Position numbers and translations under genes: made by a program. Below, piece after piece: positions 24,762 through 34,684 of a stretch of DNA of 64,000 nt; the first letter of the stretch is position 1; each line of letters begins with the position of its first letter. Below the pieces are notes generated by a model, which was given only the letters and a program-made list of their open reading frames with translations, had not been told where the DNA came from and searched no databases. Source of the stretch: Acinetobacter colistiniresistens (lineage in GTDB: Bacteria; Pseudomonadota; Gammaproteobacteria; Pseudomonadales; Moraxellaceae); contig NZ_KE340380.1 of assembly GCF_000413935.1 (NCBI RefSeq), forward strand, positions 496,001 to 560,000. The letters run 5' to 3'.

Positions 24762-25663
24762 TGGTGGATTTTATCCATAACAATAAAGATCGATATGGTG
24801 TTGAAGCGATTTGTAGAATTTTACCGATTGCACCTTCAACCTATTACCGAACTTTAGATCTCACTGACAATCCAGAACATCGAGCGAAACGAGATCTACA
24901 TGATGAGTATCATGCTGAACAAATTAAACGAATTTGGAAAGAAAGTTCAGGTCGATATGGTGTACGTAAAGTTTGGCAAAAATTGAAACGTGAGGGTTAT
25001 GTTATTGCACGTTGTACAGTTGCTCGATTGATGCAAAAGCTAGGTATACAAGGTGTTTGGCGTGGTAAGAATAAACAAACCACCCGTAACCGAGATGACC
25101 AAAAACGGGCAGATGATTTAGTGAAACGTAATTTTAATGCTGATCATCCAAACCAACTATGGGTGGGTGACTTTACGTATATTCAAACTCATTCAGGCTG
25201 GGTATATACCGCATTTGTTATTGATGTGTTCTCACGAGCAATTGTTGGATGGAAAGTATCTACACGGATGAATACAGATATGGTGCTTGATGCATTAGAG
25301 CAAGCATTGCATGATCGAGGCATGCCAAAGAATGTGATTCATCATTCCGACAGAGGTGTGCAATATCTTTCCATTCGCTATACCAATCGTTTAGAAGCAG
25401 CAAATTTACGAGCATCAGTCGGTACAACGGGTGATTCATACGATAATGCTCTGGCTGAAACGGTGAATGGCTTATACAAAACAGAGGTGATTGAATATTT
25501 AAAAGCAGATTGGCAAGGTTTAGCAGATGTACAACTTGCGACACTAAACTGGGTAGATTGGTTCAATAAAAAGCGTGTACACAGTGCACTGGGTTATGTA
25601 TCGCCTTTTGAGTTTGAAGCAATGTACTATGATAAGATTAACCCGTTAGGTCAGGTGGCTTAA
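24761..25663 (+). CDS. IS3-family OrfB transposase (copy 2)
   Basis: The 300-residue DDE integrase-core protein is identical to copy 1, with all three catalytic acidic residues present. It starts at an ATG overlapping the orfA stop, and is also reachable by -1 frameshifting. Confidence 0.93.
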   Translation: MVDFIHNNKDRYGVEAICRILPIAPSTYYRTLDLTDNPEHRAKRDLHDEYHAEQIKRIWKESSGRYGVRKVWQKLKREGYVIARCTVARLMQKLGIQGVWRGKNKQTTRNRDDQKRADDLVKRNFNADHPNQLWVGDFTYIQTHSGWVYTAFVIDVFSRAIVGWKVSTRMNTDMVLDALEQALHDRGMPKNVIHHSDRGVQYLSIRYTNRLEAANLRASVGTTGDSYDNALAETVNGLYKTEVIEYLKADWQGLADVQLATLNWVDWFNKKRVHSALGYVSPFEFEAMYYDKINPLGQVA

Positions 25664-25702
25664 CTTAAATAAAAAAGTCTCCGACAAACCCGGTACGGTT
25701 CA

Positions 25703-28136
25703 TGCCGAAGATCGGGCTGCTGCAATTGAAAAATTAAAAGTAGTTCTGGCAGAAACCCGTTTAAATGGTATCAGCACCAACTTGGATTATGCTCGAGCCA
25801 TTGTTTCAGACCAGCGTTTTGAGTCTATGCAAATCTGGACACGGATGCTGGATGATTTCAACTATTCACCAAAAGTGATTGAGGTGGTACAAGCCGGAAC
25901 ATTGAGTTCAATTCAAGATTATCCAGGACGTACTGGTTATTGGGATATCGGTGTACCGCCTTCAGGGCCAATGGATGATTATGCCTTCCAGCTGGCCAAT
26001 CGTATTGTCGGTAATGATGCAAAAGCAGCAGGTTTTGAATTTACCTTGGTCGGGCCAACTTTAAAGTTCCATGCCGATACAACGATTGCACTCACAGGGG
26101 CAAGCTGTACAGCAGTGTTAGATGAGCAACGGATTGCGTTTTGGCAGCCGATAAAAGTCAAGGCCGGTCAAACCTTAAAAGTTGGACAAGTGGCATCAGG
26201 CTGCCGGACTTATTTGGCCGTGCGTGATGGGCTGGATGTTCCCTTATATTTGGGTAGCCGTTCAACCTTTGCATTGGGCAATTTCGGTGGTCATGCAGGA
26301 CGTACTTTACGTGTTGGTGACATGATTAAAATGGTTGATGCAGAACTGGCCAGTGCCGAATTACCGCTGGCAACAGATACACCACAAGCGCTATCCAAAG
26401 ATCTCATCCCTGAATATAGCAATGAATGGGAAATCGCAGTGCTGTATGGGCCGCACGGTGCACCTGATTTCTTTAAACCTGAATATGTGGAAGAGTTCTT
26501 TGCCTCTGAGTGGACGGTGCATTTTAACTCAAACCGTTTAGGGGTCAGACTTTCAGGTCCAACACCAAGTTGGGCCAGAGAAAATGGTGGCGAAGCAGGC
26601 TTACACCCATCTAATGTGCATGACTGTGAATATGCAATTGGTGCGATCAACTTTACTGGTGATTTCCCTGTAATTTTGGCAAAAGATGGTCCAAGTCTTG
26701 GCGGTTTCGTTTGTCCTGTGACGATTGCTAAAGCAGAACTGTGGAAAGTTGGGCAATTGAAAGCCGATGATAAAATCCGTTTTTACCCAATCACGGCGGA
26801 ACAGGCCAATGCATTAGAACGGAAACAAATTGACAATATTCAGAACTTTGCGGATGCTTCTAAAGTCATTGAAATCATTGAACCTGCTCAAGACGTCTTT
26901 AGCACTATTTTGGCTCAACGTGAACCAACTGATTTATCGCCAAAAACCGTGTATCGCCAAGCGGGTGATAGCTATATTTTATTAGAATACGGTGAAAACG
27001 TTTTAGATTTAGCACTACGTTTGCGTGTGCACCAACTGATTCAGATGATTCGTAATGCCAATCTGGCAGGTGTTTTGGAACTGTCACCAGGGGTACGCTC
27101 ATTACAAATTAAATATGATGGTCTGGTGATTCCTCAAGCCGAGCTGATTCATCAATTGCTGAAACTTGAAGAGCAAATGGGTGATTTAAGTCAACTGAAA
27201 ATTCCATCACGTATTGTGCATTTACCAATGGCTTTTGAGGATAGTGCCACTTTAGGCGCAGTAGAGCGTTATCAGGAAAGTGTCTGTGCCAAAGCACCGT
27301 GGTTACCGAACAATGTTGATTTTATCCAACGGATTAATGGTCTAGCGCATCGAGATGAAGTGAAAGACATTATTTTTGATGCGAACTATTTAGTCCTTGG
27401 TTTGGGCGATGTTTATCTGACTGCACCATGTGCGGTACCGATTGATCCACGTCACCGTTTACTCAGCTCAAAATACAATCCTGCACGTACCTTTACTGCA
27501 GAAGGTACTGTCGGTATTGGTGGGATGTACATGTGTATTTATGGCATGGATTCACCGGGTGGTTATCAGTTGATTGGACGGACGCTGCCGATCTGGAACA
27601 AGTTTAAAAAGAACAAGCAATTTGGTGATAAACAATGGTTCTTACAATTCTTTGACCAGATTAAATACTTCCCTGTGACTGAAGCTGAATTGAATGAATG
27701 GCGTGCAGATTTTGAAAATGGCCGTGCTCAAATTCAGATTGAAGAAACCGAGTTTGACTATGCTGACTATGTACAGTTCTTGGACAACGAAGCCGAAAGT
27801 ATTGCCGCATTTAAACAGAAGCAACAACAGGCGTTTAGTAGTGAAGTCAGCCGTTGGAAAGAAGAGTTTGCTGCACAACCTGAACAACATGTGGAACAAA
27901 CCAATCATGTTGACTACAGTCATCTTTCTTCTTTAAATGCCTCAATGACAGGAAATATCTGGAAGATCTTTGTGGAACATGGTCAAGAGATCAAGAAAGG
28001 GGAAACTGTTGCGATTATTGAAGCCATGAAAATGGAGTTACCAGTTTATGCAGAGGAAGATGGTATCGTCAAAGCGATTATTTGCCGAGCAGGTCAAACC
28101 GTACATAGTGGTGAGCCATTGGTATATATGGAATAA
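25703..28136 (+). pseudogene. uca: Urea carboxylase, 3' part (carboxyltransferase and biotin carrier domains)
   Basis: The frame resumes directly after IS copy 2 (EDRAAAIEKLKVVLAETRLNG) and runs to the natural stop. It contains the end of the biotin carboxylase domain, then the AHS2/KipA-like carboxyltransferase half (VIEVVQAGTLSSIQDYPGRTGYW in order), the AHS1/KipI-like half (about VYRQAGDSYILLEYGENVLD onward), and the C-terminal biotin carrier domain with the biotinylated lysine in EAMKMELP. An internal TTG at 25782 could start a fragment, but without the ATP-grasp domain it cannot carboxylate urea. GntR follows 6 bases later. The pathway is therefore predicted to be off in this isolate. 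Confidence 0.93.
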
Positions 28137-28142
28137 GCTTGA

Positions 28143-28847
28143 ATGAAAGAAGCCAGTATCAACATAAAAAACACAGCAAAAAGCTCAGACAATTTGTCTG
28201 AGCTGGTTTACCAACGCATCAAGAATGACATTTTTGATTTCAAATTGATGCCAGGTGAACGCTTTACAGAATCTGAAGTTGCCAAAGCCTATGAGGTGAG
28301 TCGTACTCCAATCAGACAAGCCTTGTATCGCTTGCAACAAGAAGGTTATGTTGATGTGAGCTTTCGGAGCGGTTGGCAGATTCGACCGCTTAACTTTCGT
28401 TACTATGAAGAACTCTATGATGTCCGTATCGTTCTAGAAAAAGATTCGATTCGAAAGCTTTGCCAAATTGATCATCACAACTCGGTTGAGTTGTCGGTTT
28501 TAAAAGAATTATGGTTGGTGCAACCGTCTGAGTATTTAAAAGATATCAAACAGTTGTCTCAGCAAGATGAGGACTTTCATTGTGCCTTGGTTCGTGCTTC
28601 GGGCAATAATGAAATGGCGAGGATTCATCGTGATTTGAGTGAACGCATTCGTATTATTCGCCGTTTGGACTTCTCCAAAGATTATCGAGTCGAGGCGACT
28701 TATCAGGAACATCAAAAAATCTTAGGTTTTATTTTCGATCGACACACTGAACACGCGATCAATGCAATTGAAGCGCATATTATGCAAAGTCGTAATGAAG
28801 TGAAAAAAATTACCTTACAGATGTTGGATTCGAGTCAGTTTTATTAG
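28143..28847 (+). CDS. GntR-family regulator (FCD/FadR subfamily) of the urea operon
   Basis: This 234-residue regulator has a GntR winged helix at about residues 18-85 (LVYQRIKNDIFDFKLMPGER, then SEVAKAYEVSRTPIRQALYRLQQEGYV) and an all-helical FCD effector domain with the conserved metal or ligand histidines (DEDFHCALVRASGN; ATYQEHQKILGFI; AHIMQSRNEV). It starts 6 bases after the urea carboxylase stop and so belongs to the same operon. The likely site is the CTTGTATACAAG palindrome at the operon promoter. IS copy 2 upstream may reduce its expression by polarity or change it through IS transcription. Confidence 0.9.
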   Translation: MKEASINIKNTAKSSDNLSELVYQRIKNDIFDFKLMPGERFTESEVAKAYEVSRTPIRQALYRLQQEGYVDVSFRSGWQIRPLNFRYYEELYDVRIVLEKDSIRKLCQIDHHNSVELSVLKELWLVQPSEYLKDIKQLSQQDEDFHCALVRASGNNEMARIHRDLSERIRIIRRLDFSKDYRVEATYQEHQKILGFIFDRHTEHAINAIEAHIMQSRNEVKKITLQMLDSSQFY

Positions 28848-28911
28848 GTTTATTCATAGTAGTAATATCATCTTTGATTTTAATTTATTAATATGAATTT
28901 TTAGGTAGCCT

Positions 28912-29217
28912 ATGAAAGAGCTTTACTTGCTAATACTCAATCAACATAAGAAAAAAATGATTTTCTTTTTTTCCTTATTGTTTTTGTTGGGAGGAGGCGT
29001 TCAGTTTCAAACAAATTATTCAAATTTAGCATCACTATTTACTATTTTTTTAGCTTGTATTTACTGTTTATATGCATGGTTGAATGGAACTTTTACTTTC
29101 GCAGCTCCATTAGATGAAAATAGCAGTGGTAGTGATGTTTTTTGGCGTTGGGTAATGATTTTTATGAGTTTTTTATTGTTTATTTATGCTTTTTTAGCTC
29201 CAATCTATAAATTATGA
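28912..29217 (+). CDS. Small hypothetical membrane protein
   Basis: This 101-residue protein has three hydrophobic segments: MIFFFSLLFLLGGGVQF at about residues 17-33, LASLFTIFLACIYCLYAWL at about 40-58, and VMIFMSFLLFIYAFLAPIY near the C-terminus. The short hydrophilic loop between them contains APLDENSSGSDVFWRW. I do not recognise the family. TAGGTAGCCT precedes the ATG. It follows the GntR gene after 64 bases in the same direction and could be in the same transcript, but nothing ties it to urea metabolism. Confidence 0.6.
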   Translation: MKELYLLILNQHKKKMIFFFSLLFLLGGGVQFQTNYSNLASLFTIFLACIYCLYAWLNGTFTFAAPLDENSSGSDVFWRWVMIFMSFLLFIYAFLAPIYKL

Positions 29218-29453
29218 TAATTAGTTATCGAGTAAAAATTAGCTGCGTTTTAAAGCTGTATTTTGTTTTTTGTACTAGATAATTAGTATTGAATATCTAT
29301 TTAGTTACTAATTAAATGAAAAGGAATGCCTACAAGCCAAAAAGGCATCTTATAAAAACTCTCTTTTCCATGCCTAATTCTGCATAAAACTAACAGTTTT
29401 TATCTCTTTGCTATTTAATAATAAAAATCACATTTCCAATCATCAGATGACAC
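29218..29453. other. Intergenic region before the AraC gene
   Basis: AT-rich with a small hairpin (ATGCCT-N11-AGGCAT, near 29326). No gene is visible. The AraC promoter probably lies here. Confidence 0.3.
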
Positions 29454-30332
29454 ATGATGAATGACCAAACACTAATCAACTTATTTCTAAAGCTCATCCC
29501 GAAAGAAGGCTTTTTTGCCACATCTATTGATGGCATTACCTTGATGCGTGTCGATCACAATACACCACCGATTGCAGTGCTACAAGAACCAACCTTAGTG
29601 TTTGTTTTACAAGGCCAGAAGCGCGGTTATATCGGAGCGGAAACATATTCGTTCAAGCAAAATGAATGCCTGATTGTCTCAGTTTCAATGCCATTTGACT
29701 GTGACACCATTGCCAGCCCTGAAGCACCGATGATTGCGATCGGCATGAAATTGGAAGCGGATACGGTCAATGAGCTACTGGCTAAAACCTATTTTGAAAA
29801 TTACCAGTTTAAGCCACTCACCACGGGAATGAGTGTGATCCAATATGATCAAACACTATCGAATGTCCTCATCCGTTTGTTAAATACCCTGACTTCCGAG
29901 CAAGATGTATTAATCTTGGGAGATCAAATTAAACGTGAGCTCCTTTATCGAGTCATTCAACATTCAGGTGCCGATGTATTAAAAGGGCTGGTCGCTCAGG
30001 GCAATCTCAGACCGATTTATAAAATTTGTGAGTACATCCAGCATCATTTTACCGAAAAACTCACTGTGGAGAGGTTGGCAGAACAAGCCAATATGAGTAC
30101 CTCCGCATTTCATAAAGCCTTTAAACAGGTGACGCAGCATTCGCCTTTACAATATTTGAAAGTGGTTCGGTTGCATAAGGCAAAACAATTGTTGCAAAAC
30201 GCAGACCAAAGTGTGGCTCAAGCGGCTTATGCTGTTGGATATCAGAGCTCTTCTCAATTTAGCCGAGAATTTAAAAAGCAGTTTGGTTTTCCACCCAAAC
30301 ACGCTGAATTTAATACTGAAACGGAGTCATGA
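29454..30332 (+). CDS. AraC-family transcriptional regulator (AraC_N type)
   Basis: This 292-residue regulator has an N-terminal cupin-like AraC_N domain (PPIAVLQEPTLVFVLQGQKR, GYIGAETYSFKQNECLIVSVSMP), then two C-terminal helix-turn-helix motifs: LTVERLAEQANMSTSAFHKAFKQ and SVAQAAYAVGYQSSSQFSREFKKQFG with the closing PPKHAEF. It starts at ATGATG; either codon is possible and neither has a strong ribosome site. The quinone oxidoreductase gene starts 5 bases after its stop, so it is probably co-transcribed with its target. Regulators of this type often sense aldehydes or alcohols; that is inference. Confidence 0.88.
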   Translation: MMNDQTLINLFLKLIPKEGFFATSIDGITLMRVDHNTPPIAVLQEPTLVFVLQGQKRGYIGAETYSFKQNECLIVSVSMPFDCDTIASPEAPMIAIGMKLEADTVNELLAKTYFENYQFKPLTTGMSVIQYDQTLSNVLIRLLNTLTSEQDVLILGDQIKRELLYRVIQHSGADVLKGLVAQGNLRPIYKICEYIQHHFTEKLTVERLAEQANMSTSAFHKAFKQVTQHSPLQYLKVVRLHKAKQLLQNADQSVAQAAYAVGYQSSSQFSREFKKQFGFPPKHAEFNTETES

Positions 30333-30336
30333 TTAA

Positions 30337-31350
30337 ATGAATCAAAATAGCGTAGAACAAATGAAATATATCGAAATTACACAAGCTGGCGGTCCCGAAG
30401 TTTTACAAGTGGCTCAAGGACCTCGACCAGAGATTAAAGCAGATGAAGTGCTTATTGAAGTCTACGCAACAGGAATTAACCGACCTGATATTTTACAACG
30501 TCAAGGTCTCTATCCGATGCCTAAAGGGGTAACGCCAATTCCTGGACTAGAAGTTTCAGGCGTGGTTCGTCAAGTGGGTGAACACGTCACACAATTTAAA
30601 GTTGGAGATAAAGTCTGTGCACTGACCAATGGTGGTGGTTATGCGGAATACTGTGCGGTGCCTGCCAATCAAACTTTAAAAATCCCCAAGAATTTGAGTT
30701 TTGTTGAGGCGGCTGCTATCCCTGAAACTTATTTTACAGTTTGGGCCAATCTGTTTCAGATTGGACAATTAAAGAAGAGTGAAACCGTACTGATTCATGG
30801 TGGAGCCAGTGGTATTGGTTCGACCGCGATTAGTCTATGTCATGCAATGGGTATTAAAAACTTTTCTACGGTTGGGAGTGATGACAAAGTAGAAAAATTA
30901 GCTTCGGTGTCACAGGTAATTAATTACAAAACACAGGATTTTGAAAAAGAAGTTTTGGCCCAAACGGATGGTCAGGGCGTTGATGTGATTCTCGATATTA
31001 TTGGTGCTGCCTATTTCAATCAAAACCTAAGATTATTAAAACGTGATGGTCGATTGGTGATTATCGGATTTATGGGAGGGCGAAAAGTCGATGGTTTTGA
31101 TATACAGGAGCTAATGCTAAAACGTGCAGTAGTGACAGGTTCGACCATGCGTGCAAGAACCTATGCTGAAAAAGCCCAAATTACCCAAGAACTTGAGCAG
31201 TTTGTCTGGCCTCTGATAGAAGCAGATCAATGCAAGCCAATGATCTATAAAACCTTTGCATTTGATGACGTTGCTCAGGCACATCAATGCTTGGAAAGTA
31301 GCCAACATACGGGCAAAGTGGTACTCGAAATTAAATCTGAATTTGCCTAA
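30337..31350 (+). CDS. NAD(P)H:quinone oxidoreductase, PIG3/QOR type (MDR superfamily)
   Basis: This 337-residue zinc-independent medium-chain reductase has the GroES domain motifs ATGINRPDILQRQGLYP and IPGLEVSGVVRQVGEHV, the substrate segment AAAIPETYFTVWANLF, and the nucleotide-binding motif VLIHGGASGIGSTAISLCHAMG. The pattern NRPDILQRQG is characteristic of the PIG3-like quinone oxidoreductases. An alternative ATG at 30361 would remove 8 residues. It sits directly behind an AraC regulator and before hchA, suggesting a small electrophile or carbonyl stress group. Confidence 0.87.
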   Translation: MNQNSVEQMKYIEITQAGGPEVLQVAQGPRPEIKADEVLIEVYATGINRPDILQRQGLYPMPKGVTPIPGLEVSGVVRQVGEHVTQFKVGDKVCALTNGGGYAEYCAVPANQTLKIPKNLSFVEAAAIPETYFTVWANLFQIGQLKKSETVLIHGGASGIGSTAISLCHAMGIKNFSTVGSDDKVEKLASVSQVINYKTQDFEKEVLAQTDGQGVDVILDIIGAAYFNQNLRLLKRDGRLVIIGFMGGRKVDGFDIQELMLKRAVVTGSTMRARTYAEKAQITQELEQFVWPLIEADQCKPMIYKTFAFDDVAQAHQCLESSQHTGKVVLEIKSEFA

Positions 31351-31449
31351 TTGTATTCAATCCATGTCTGTTCATACTCAGAACTTGAGTGTAACAGGCC
31401 ATTAAAGCAGTATGCATATAAACATAACGACCTGATGAGGAATCTGAAA

Positions 31450-32325
31450 ATGACAACAAATCCTGATGATCGCAATCCTAGTCCAGACCATGCAGAAGAC
31501 AATGCTTTTTTCCCATCGCCGTATTCGTTAAGCCAATATACATCGGCAAAAACAGATTATGACGGTGCAACGTATCCAAACCCATATAAAGGCGATAAAA
31601 AGATTTTAATGATTGCAACAGATGAACGTTATATCTTGATGCAAAACGAAAAATTCTTTTCCACAGGCAATCACCCTGTCGAAATGTTATTGCCAATGTT
31701 TCATCTGGACAATGCTGGTTTTGCTTTTGATGTTGCAACACTGTCTGGCAATCCGGTTAAGTTAGAAATGTGGGCAATGCCTCATGAAGAGCAAGTGGTC
31801 TTAGATACCTATAAAAAATATGAAAAGCAGCTTAAAGCCCCGTTGAAACTGGCGGATATTCTAGAGCAGGCTTTAAGTGCCAATTCTCCTTATGCAGGTA
31901 TTTTTATTCCGGGTGGACATGGTGTACTGGCGAAGATTCCACAAAGTAAAGAGGTCAAAGCACTGTTAAAATGGGCAGTCGCAAATGATAAATACGTGAT
32001 TACCTTGTGTCATGGCCCAGCCTCATTACTTGCAGCAGCAGTTGATGAAAATCCAAAAGATTATATTTTTAAAGATTATCAGATTTGTGTATTTCCTGAC
32101 GCATTAGATAAAGGCCCGAATATTGATATTGGTTATATGCCAGGACAATTACCTTGGTTGGTTGGCGAAAACCTTGAAAAGCTTGGGGTGGAGATCCTGA
32201 ATAAAGGAATCACAGGACAAGTTCATCAAGATCGTAAATTATTGACAGGCGATAGCCCGCTAGCGTCTCATAACCTTGGAAAACTTGCAGCTACAACATT
32301 ATTGGCAGATCCTGATCTTCAATAA
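31450..32325 (+). CDS. hchA: Protein deglycase / glyoxalase III Hsp31
   Basis: This 291-residue DJ-1/PfpI-superfamily protein is close to E. coli HchA, a chaperone and methylglyoxal-handling enzyme. It contains [20 protein letters not shown], the metal-site segment around [15 protein letters not shown], and the catalytic-cysteine nucleophile elbow [14 protein letters not shown] with the acidic residue upstream in [10 protein letters not shown] chose the ATG at 31450, since the protein then begins [12 protein letters not shown] as in the family; a longer frame back to 31351 carries a non-conserved leader. It follows the quinone oxidoreductase and ends at a strong terminator. Confidence 0.92.
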   Translation: MTTNPDDRNPSPDHAEDNAFFPSPYSLSQYTSAKTDYDGATYPNPYKGDKKILMIATDERYILMQNEKFFSTGNHPVEMLLPMFHLDNAGFAFDVATLSGNPVKLEMWAMPHEEQVVLDTYKKYEKQLKAPLKLADILEQALSANSPYAGIFIPGGHGVLAKIPQSKEVKALLKWAVANDKYVITLCHGPASLLAAAVDENPKDYIFKDYQICVFPDALDKGPNIDIGYMPGQLPWLVGENLEKLGVEILNKGITGQVHQDRKLLTGDSPLASHNLGKLAATTLLADPDLQ

Positions 32326-32343
32326 TCGTAGATGTTGAAATAG

Positions 32344-32380
32344 ATAAAAGCCCAACCTTGTTGCTGGGCTTTTATTTTTT
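32344..32380 (+). terminator. Terminator after hchA
   Basis: ATAAAAGCCCA (32344-32354) pairs with TGGGCTTTTAT (32365-32375) and is followed by TTTTT. Confidence 0.85.
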
Positions 32381-32540
32381 AGAGTATTGGGATAAATGAT
32401 GATGTTTAACCAGATTCCGATATCTATCTATTGCAAAAATGAACATTTGACTGACACCAAAATTACATTTCTGTCATTTGAAACTATTTAAAGTTTTACA
32501 ACGTTATTATCTTCTTAAGCAAGGCTTTAACAGGTTTAAG

Positions 32541-33242
32541 ATGAAAATATTACTAGTCGAAGATGAGCAAAAAATTGGCAGCTATCTGAACCAGACCTTA
32601 TCAGATGCGGGTTATATGATTGATTGGGTCACAGATGAGATAACAGGAAAGCACCTTGCATTATTGTTTAGTGAATATGATCTTGTGATATTGGATGTAA
32701 TGTTTGCAGGCTTAAATGGTTGGAATATTTTGCAAGATGTCGGGAAGAGTGGGAAAACGATGCCGCTGTTGTTTTTAATAGCGCGTGATCAAATAGAGGA
32801 GCGCATCAAAGGCTTTGGCCTGACATTTACCTTTGTTGAATTGCTTAATCGAATCAAAAGTTTACTGTATAGAGAACAGCGAAATGATGAAATCAACCGG
32901 ATTTGTGTTGCTGATCTTGAACTCGATTTATGGAAACGTTGTGTACGTCGTGCAGGAAAGCGTATCAATCTTACTGCTCAAGAATATGCATTGATTGAAC
33001 TGTTTATGAGTCGACGTGGGGAAATTCTGCCGCGGGCTTTAATTGCTTCACAGCTATGGGATAGCTATCATGATCGTGATAGTAAAGTGATTGAAGTTGC
33101 AATCAGCCGGTTAAGAAATAAAATTGACCGCAATTTCATTCCAAAGCTCATTCATAATGTTTATGGAATGGGATATGTGCTTGAAGAATGGCGTGGGATA
33201 CGAACACCCAAAGAAGAATCTGTATTCGAAATAAATCAGTGA
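32541..33242 (+). CDS. OmpR-type response regulator with deleted switch residues
   Basis: This 233-residue regulator begins [16 protein letters not shown] and has the phospho-acceptor Asp52 in VILDVMF, plus a complete C-terminal winged helix (INLTAQEYALIELFMSRRGE, VIEVAISRLRNKID, VYGMGYVLEEW). Compared with the cusR product at 62572-61889, about 8 residues (GADDFLIK) are missing between GFGL and TFTFVELLNRI. This removes the invariant lysine, and the conserved switch threonine of FLTA is isoleucine (FLIA). Phosphorylation signalling should therefore fail. There is no histidine kinase nearby. The frame is otherwise intact, so it may act as a phosphorylation-independent DNA-binding protein or be on the way to decay. 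Confidence 0.82.
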   Translation: MKILLVEDEQKIGSYLNQTLSDAGYMIDWVTDEITGKHLALLFSEYDLVILDVMFAGLNGWNILQDVGKSGKTMPLLFLIARDQIEERIKGFGLTFTFVELLNRIKSLLYREQRNDEINRICVADLELDLWKRCVRRAGKRINLTAQEYALIELFMSRRGEILPRALIASQLWDSYHDRDSKVIEVAISRLRNKIDRNFIPKLIHNVYGMGYVLEEWRGIRTPKEESVFEINQ

Positions 33243-33361
33243 CGACTTCTATTGAAGAACAATAGTCTGATAAAAAGAAAGCTGTCAGCTATGTGACAAC
33301 TGCAAGCTATTTTTTGATTATATTAAAATAGTAAAGGAATTGAAGTCAGTTAGGACATTGC

Positions 33362-34375
33362 ATGAAGATATGTATTTATGGCGCAGGTAGTATTGGATGT
33401 TATCTTGGTGGGCGACTGGCTGCTGCAGGAGCAGATGTCGATTTCATTGTACGGCCTAAAATACAACAACAGTTGCAACAATATGGCCTTATCGTTTCAG
33501 ATTATTTAGCAAATAAGCAAACTATCCCGATCACTAAACTTCAACTGAGTAATGATCCCAATATTGCGGCTCAGGCAGATTTGATTCTGGTCTGCGTAAA
33601 ATCAGCAGCTACAGAACAAGTTGCAGAGGCGCTAAAAGGGGTTTTGAAGAAAAAGACCATCGTGATTAGTTTTCAGAATGGTTTAAGCAATGTCGATCTT
33701 TTAAAACAAATTTTACCAGAGCAAACCATTCTTGCAGGCATGGTACCTTTTAATGTGGCTGCTTTAGGAAATGGAGTTTTCCATCAAGGTACGGATGGTG
33801 CTTTGTATGTGAAACAACATGCTGCTTTAACTGAGCTTGTGGCTGCATTCAAAAATGCCAAACTTGAACTGAAACTTGAACAAGATATGCAGGCGATACA
33901 ATGGGCAAAATTATTGCTGAATTTAAATAATGCAGTGAATGCCTTGTCGCAGCTTCCTTTAAAGCAGCAGCTTTCAATCAGAGCTTACCGTCAATGCTTG
34001 GCAATGGCACAGCAGGAGGCTTTGTCATTGCTTAAAATTGCAAAAATTAAACCTGCTCAACTGACGGCTATACCCGCCAATCTTGTTCCATCGGTACTCA
34101 GGCTGCCTAATTTTGTTTTTAGTTTGGTGAGCAAGAAAATGTTGGCGATTGACCCATTGGCCCGTTCTTCAATGGCAGATGATCTTCTCACTGGCCGAAC
34201 GACTGAAATTGACTGGATTAATGGAGAGGTGGTTCGCCTAGCAAACCAACTGAGCTTAAAAGCACCAATTAATGAAAAATTGATTGAATTAATTAAACAG
34301 GCTGAAATAACACCCAAAGCATGGTCAGCAGAAGCACTCATAGCTGAATTAAAGACGGTAAACAGTGCTGAATAA
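33362..34375 (+). CDS. Ketopantoate reductase-family protein (ApbA/PanE)
   Basis: This 337-residue protein has an N-terminal NADP-binding motif MKICIYGAGSIGCYLGGRLAAAG, the catalytic lysine in the segment LILVCVKSAATEQ, the FQNGLSN motif, and in the C-terminal domain a lysine in WAKLLLNLNNAVNAL and the SSMADDLLTGRTTEIDWINGEVV motif. These match the 2-dehydropantoate 2-reductase family, which reduces ketopantoate to pantoate in coenzyme A synthesis. Several paralogues exist in these bacteria, so the pantothenate role is not certain. It stands alone between the degenerate response regulator and the broken symporter. Confidence 0.85.
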   Translation: MKICIYGAGSIGCYLGGRLAAAGADVDFIVRPKIQQQLQQYGLIVSDYLANKQTIPITKLQLSNDPNIAAQADLILVCVKSAATEQVAEALKGVLKKKTIVISFQNGLSNVDLLKQILPEQTILAGMVPFNVAALGNGVFHQGTDGALYVKQHAALTELVAAFKNAKLELKLEQDMQAIQWAKLLLNLNNAVNALSQLPLKQQLSIRAYRQCLAMAQQEALSLLKIAKIKPAQLTAIPANLVPSVLRLPNFVFSLVSKKMLAIDPLARSSMADDLLTGRTTEIDWINGEVVRLANQLSLKAPINEKLIELIKQAEITPKAWSAEALIAELKTVNSAE

Positions 34376-34431
34376 AAGACATAGCATATAGCGTTGTATG
34401 TATATGCTATGTCGCCGTTTATAACTAAAGG

Positions 34432-34645
34432 TTAAGCTTCAATAACTTCTTGCGTGCCAAATCGTGTAATCAACATGCCAAAGATCGTAGCGAAGATATA
34501 CATGAAGATTGAGTAGACAGCAGCTGGCATCGCTATGGTCGTACTTGCCATAATCGTCAGTGCAATGGTCATGGCAAGGGTACTGTTATGAATCCCGATC
34601 TCAAACGCACAGGCACGAGCTTGATATGAACTGATCCCAAACAGC
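34432..34645 (-). pseudogene. Bile acid:sodium symporter-family gene, 3' part
   Basis: This is the C-terminal 70 codons of the symporter interrupted by IS copy 3. After the IS right end the minus-strand frame continues FGISSYQARACAFEIGIHNS, then TLAMTIALTIMAS and MPAAVYSIFMYIFATIFGML, ending GTQEVIEA. EIGIHNSTLA is the conserved ExGxxN motif of the BASS family, which forms the second sodium and substrate site. It is separated from its start and not expected to be translated. Confidence 0.88.
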
Positions 34646-34684
34646 TGAACCGTACCGGGTTTGTCGGAGACTTTTTTATTTAAG

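Larger units (their letters stand above)
24394..25702 (+). mobile_element. IS3-family insertion sequence, copy 2 (1309 bp), inside urea carboxylase
   Basis: Same length, same 25-bp terminal inverted repeats and same encoded proteins as copies 1 and 3. The flanks are CATGC on the left and TGCCG on the right, a clean 3-bp target duplication (TGC) typical of this IS3 branch. It is inserted in the same direction as the host gene, after codon 391 of the urea carboxylase. The identity with the other copies and the undamaged host frame on both sides indicate a recent insertion. Confidence 0.96.

Noticed and set aside
31351..31449. Longer N-terminus for HchA
   Set aside because: The added 33 residues do not resemble the family, and the ATG at 31450 gives the normal start.
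32455..32500. CusR-type box before the degenerate response regulator
   Set aside because: TGACA and TGTCA halves exist, but the spacing is wrong (15 bases between them), so it does not fit the two good boxes.
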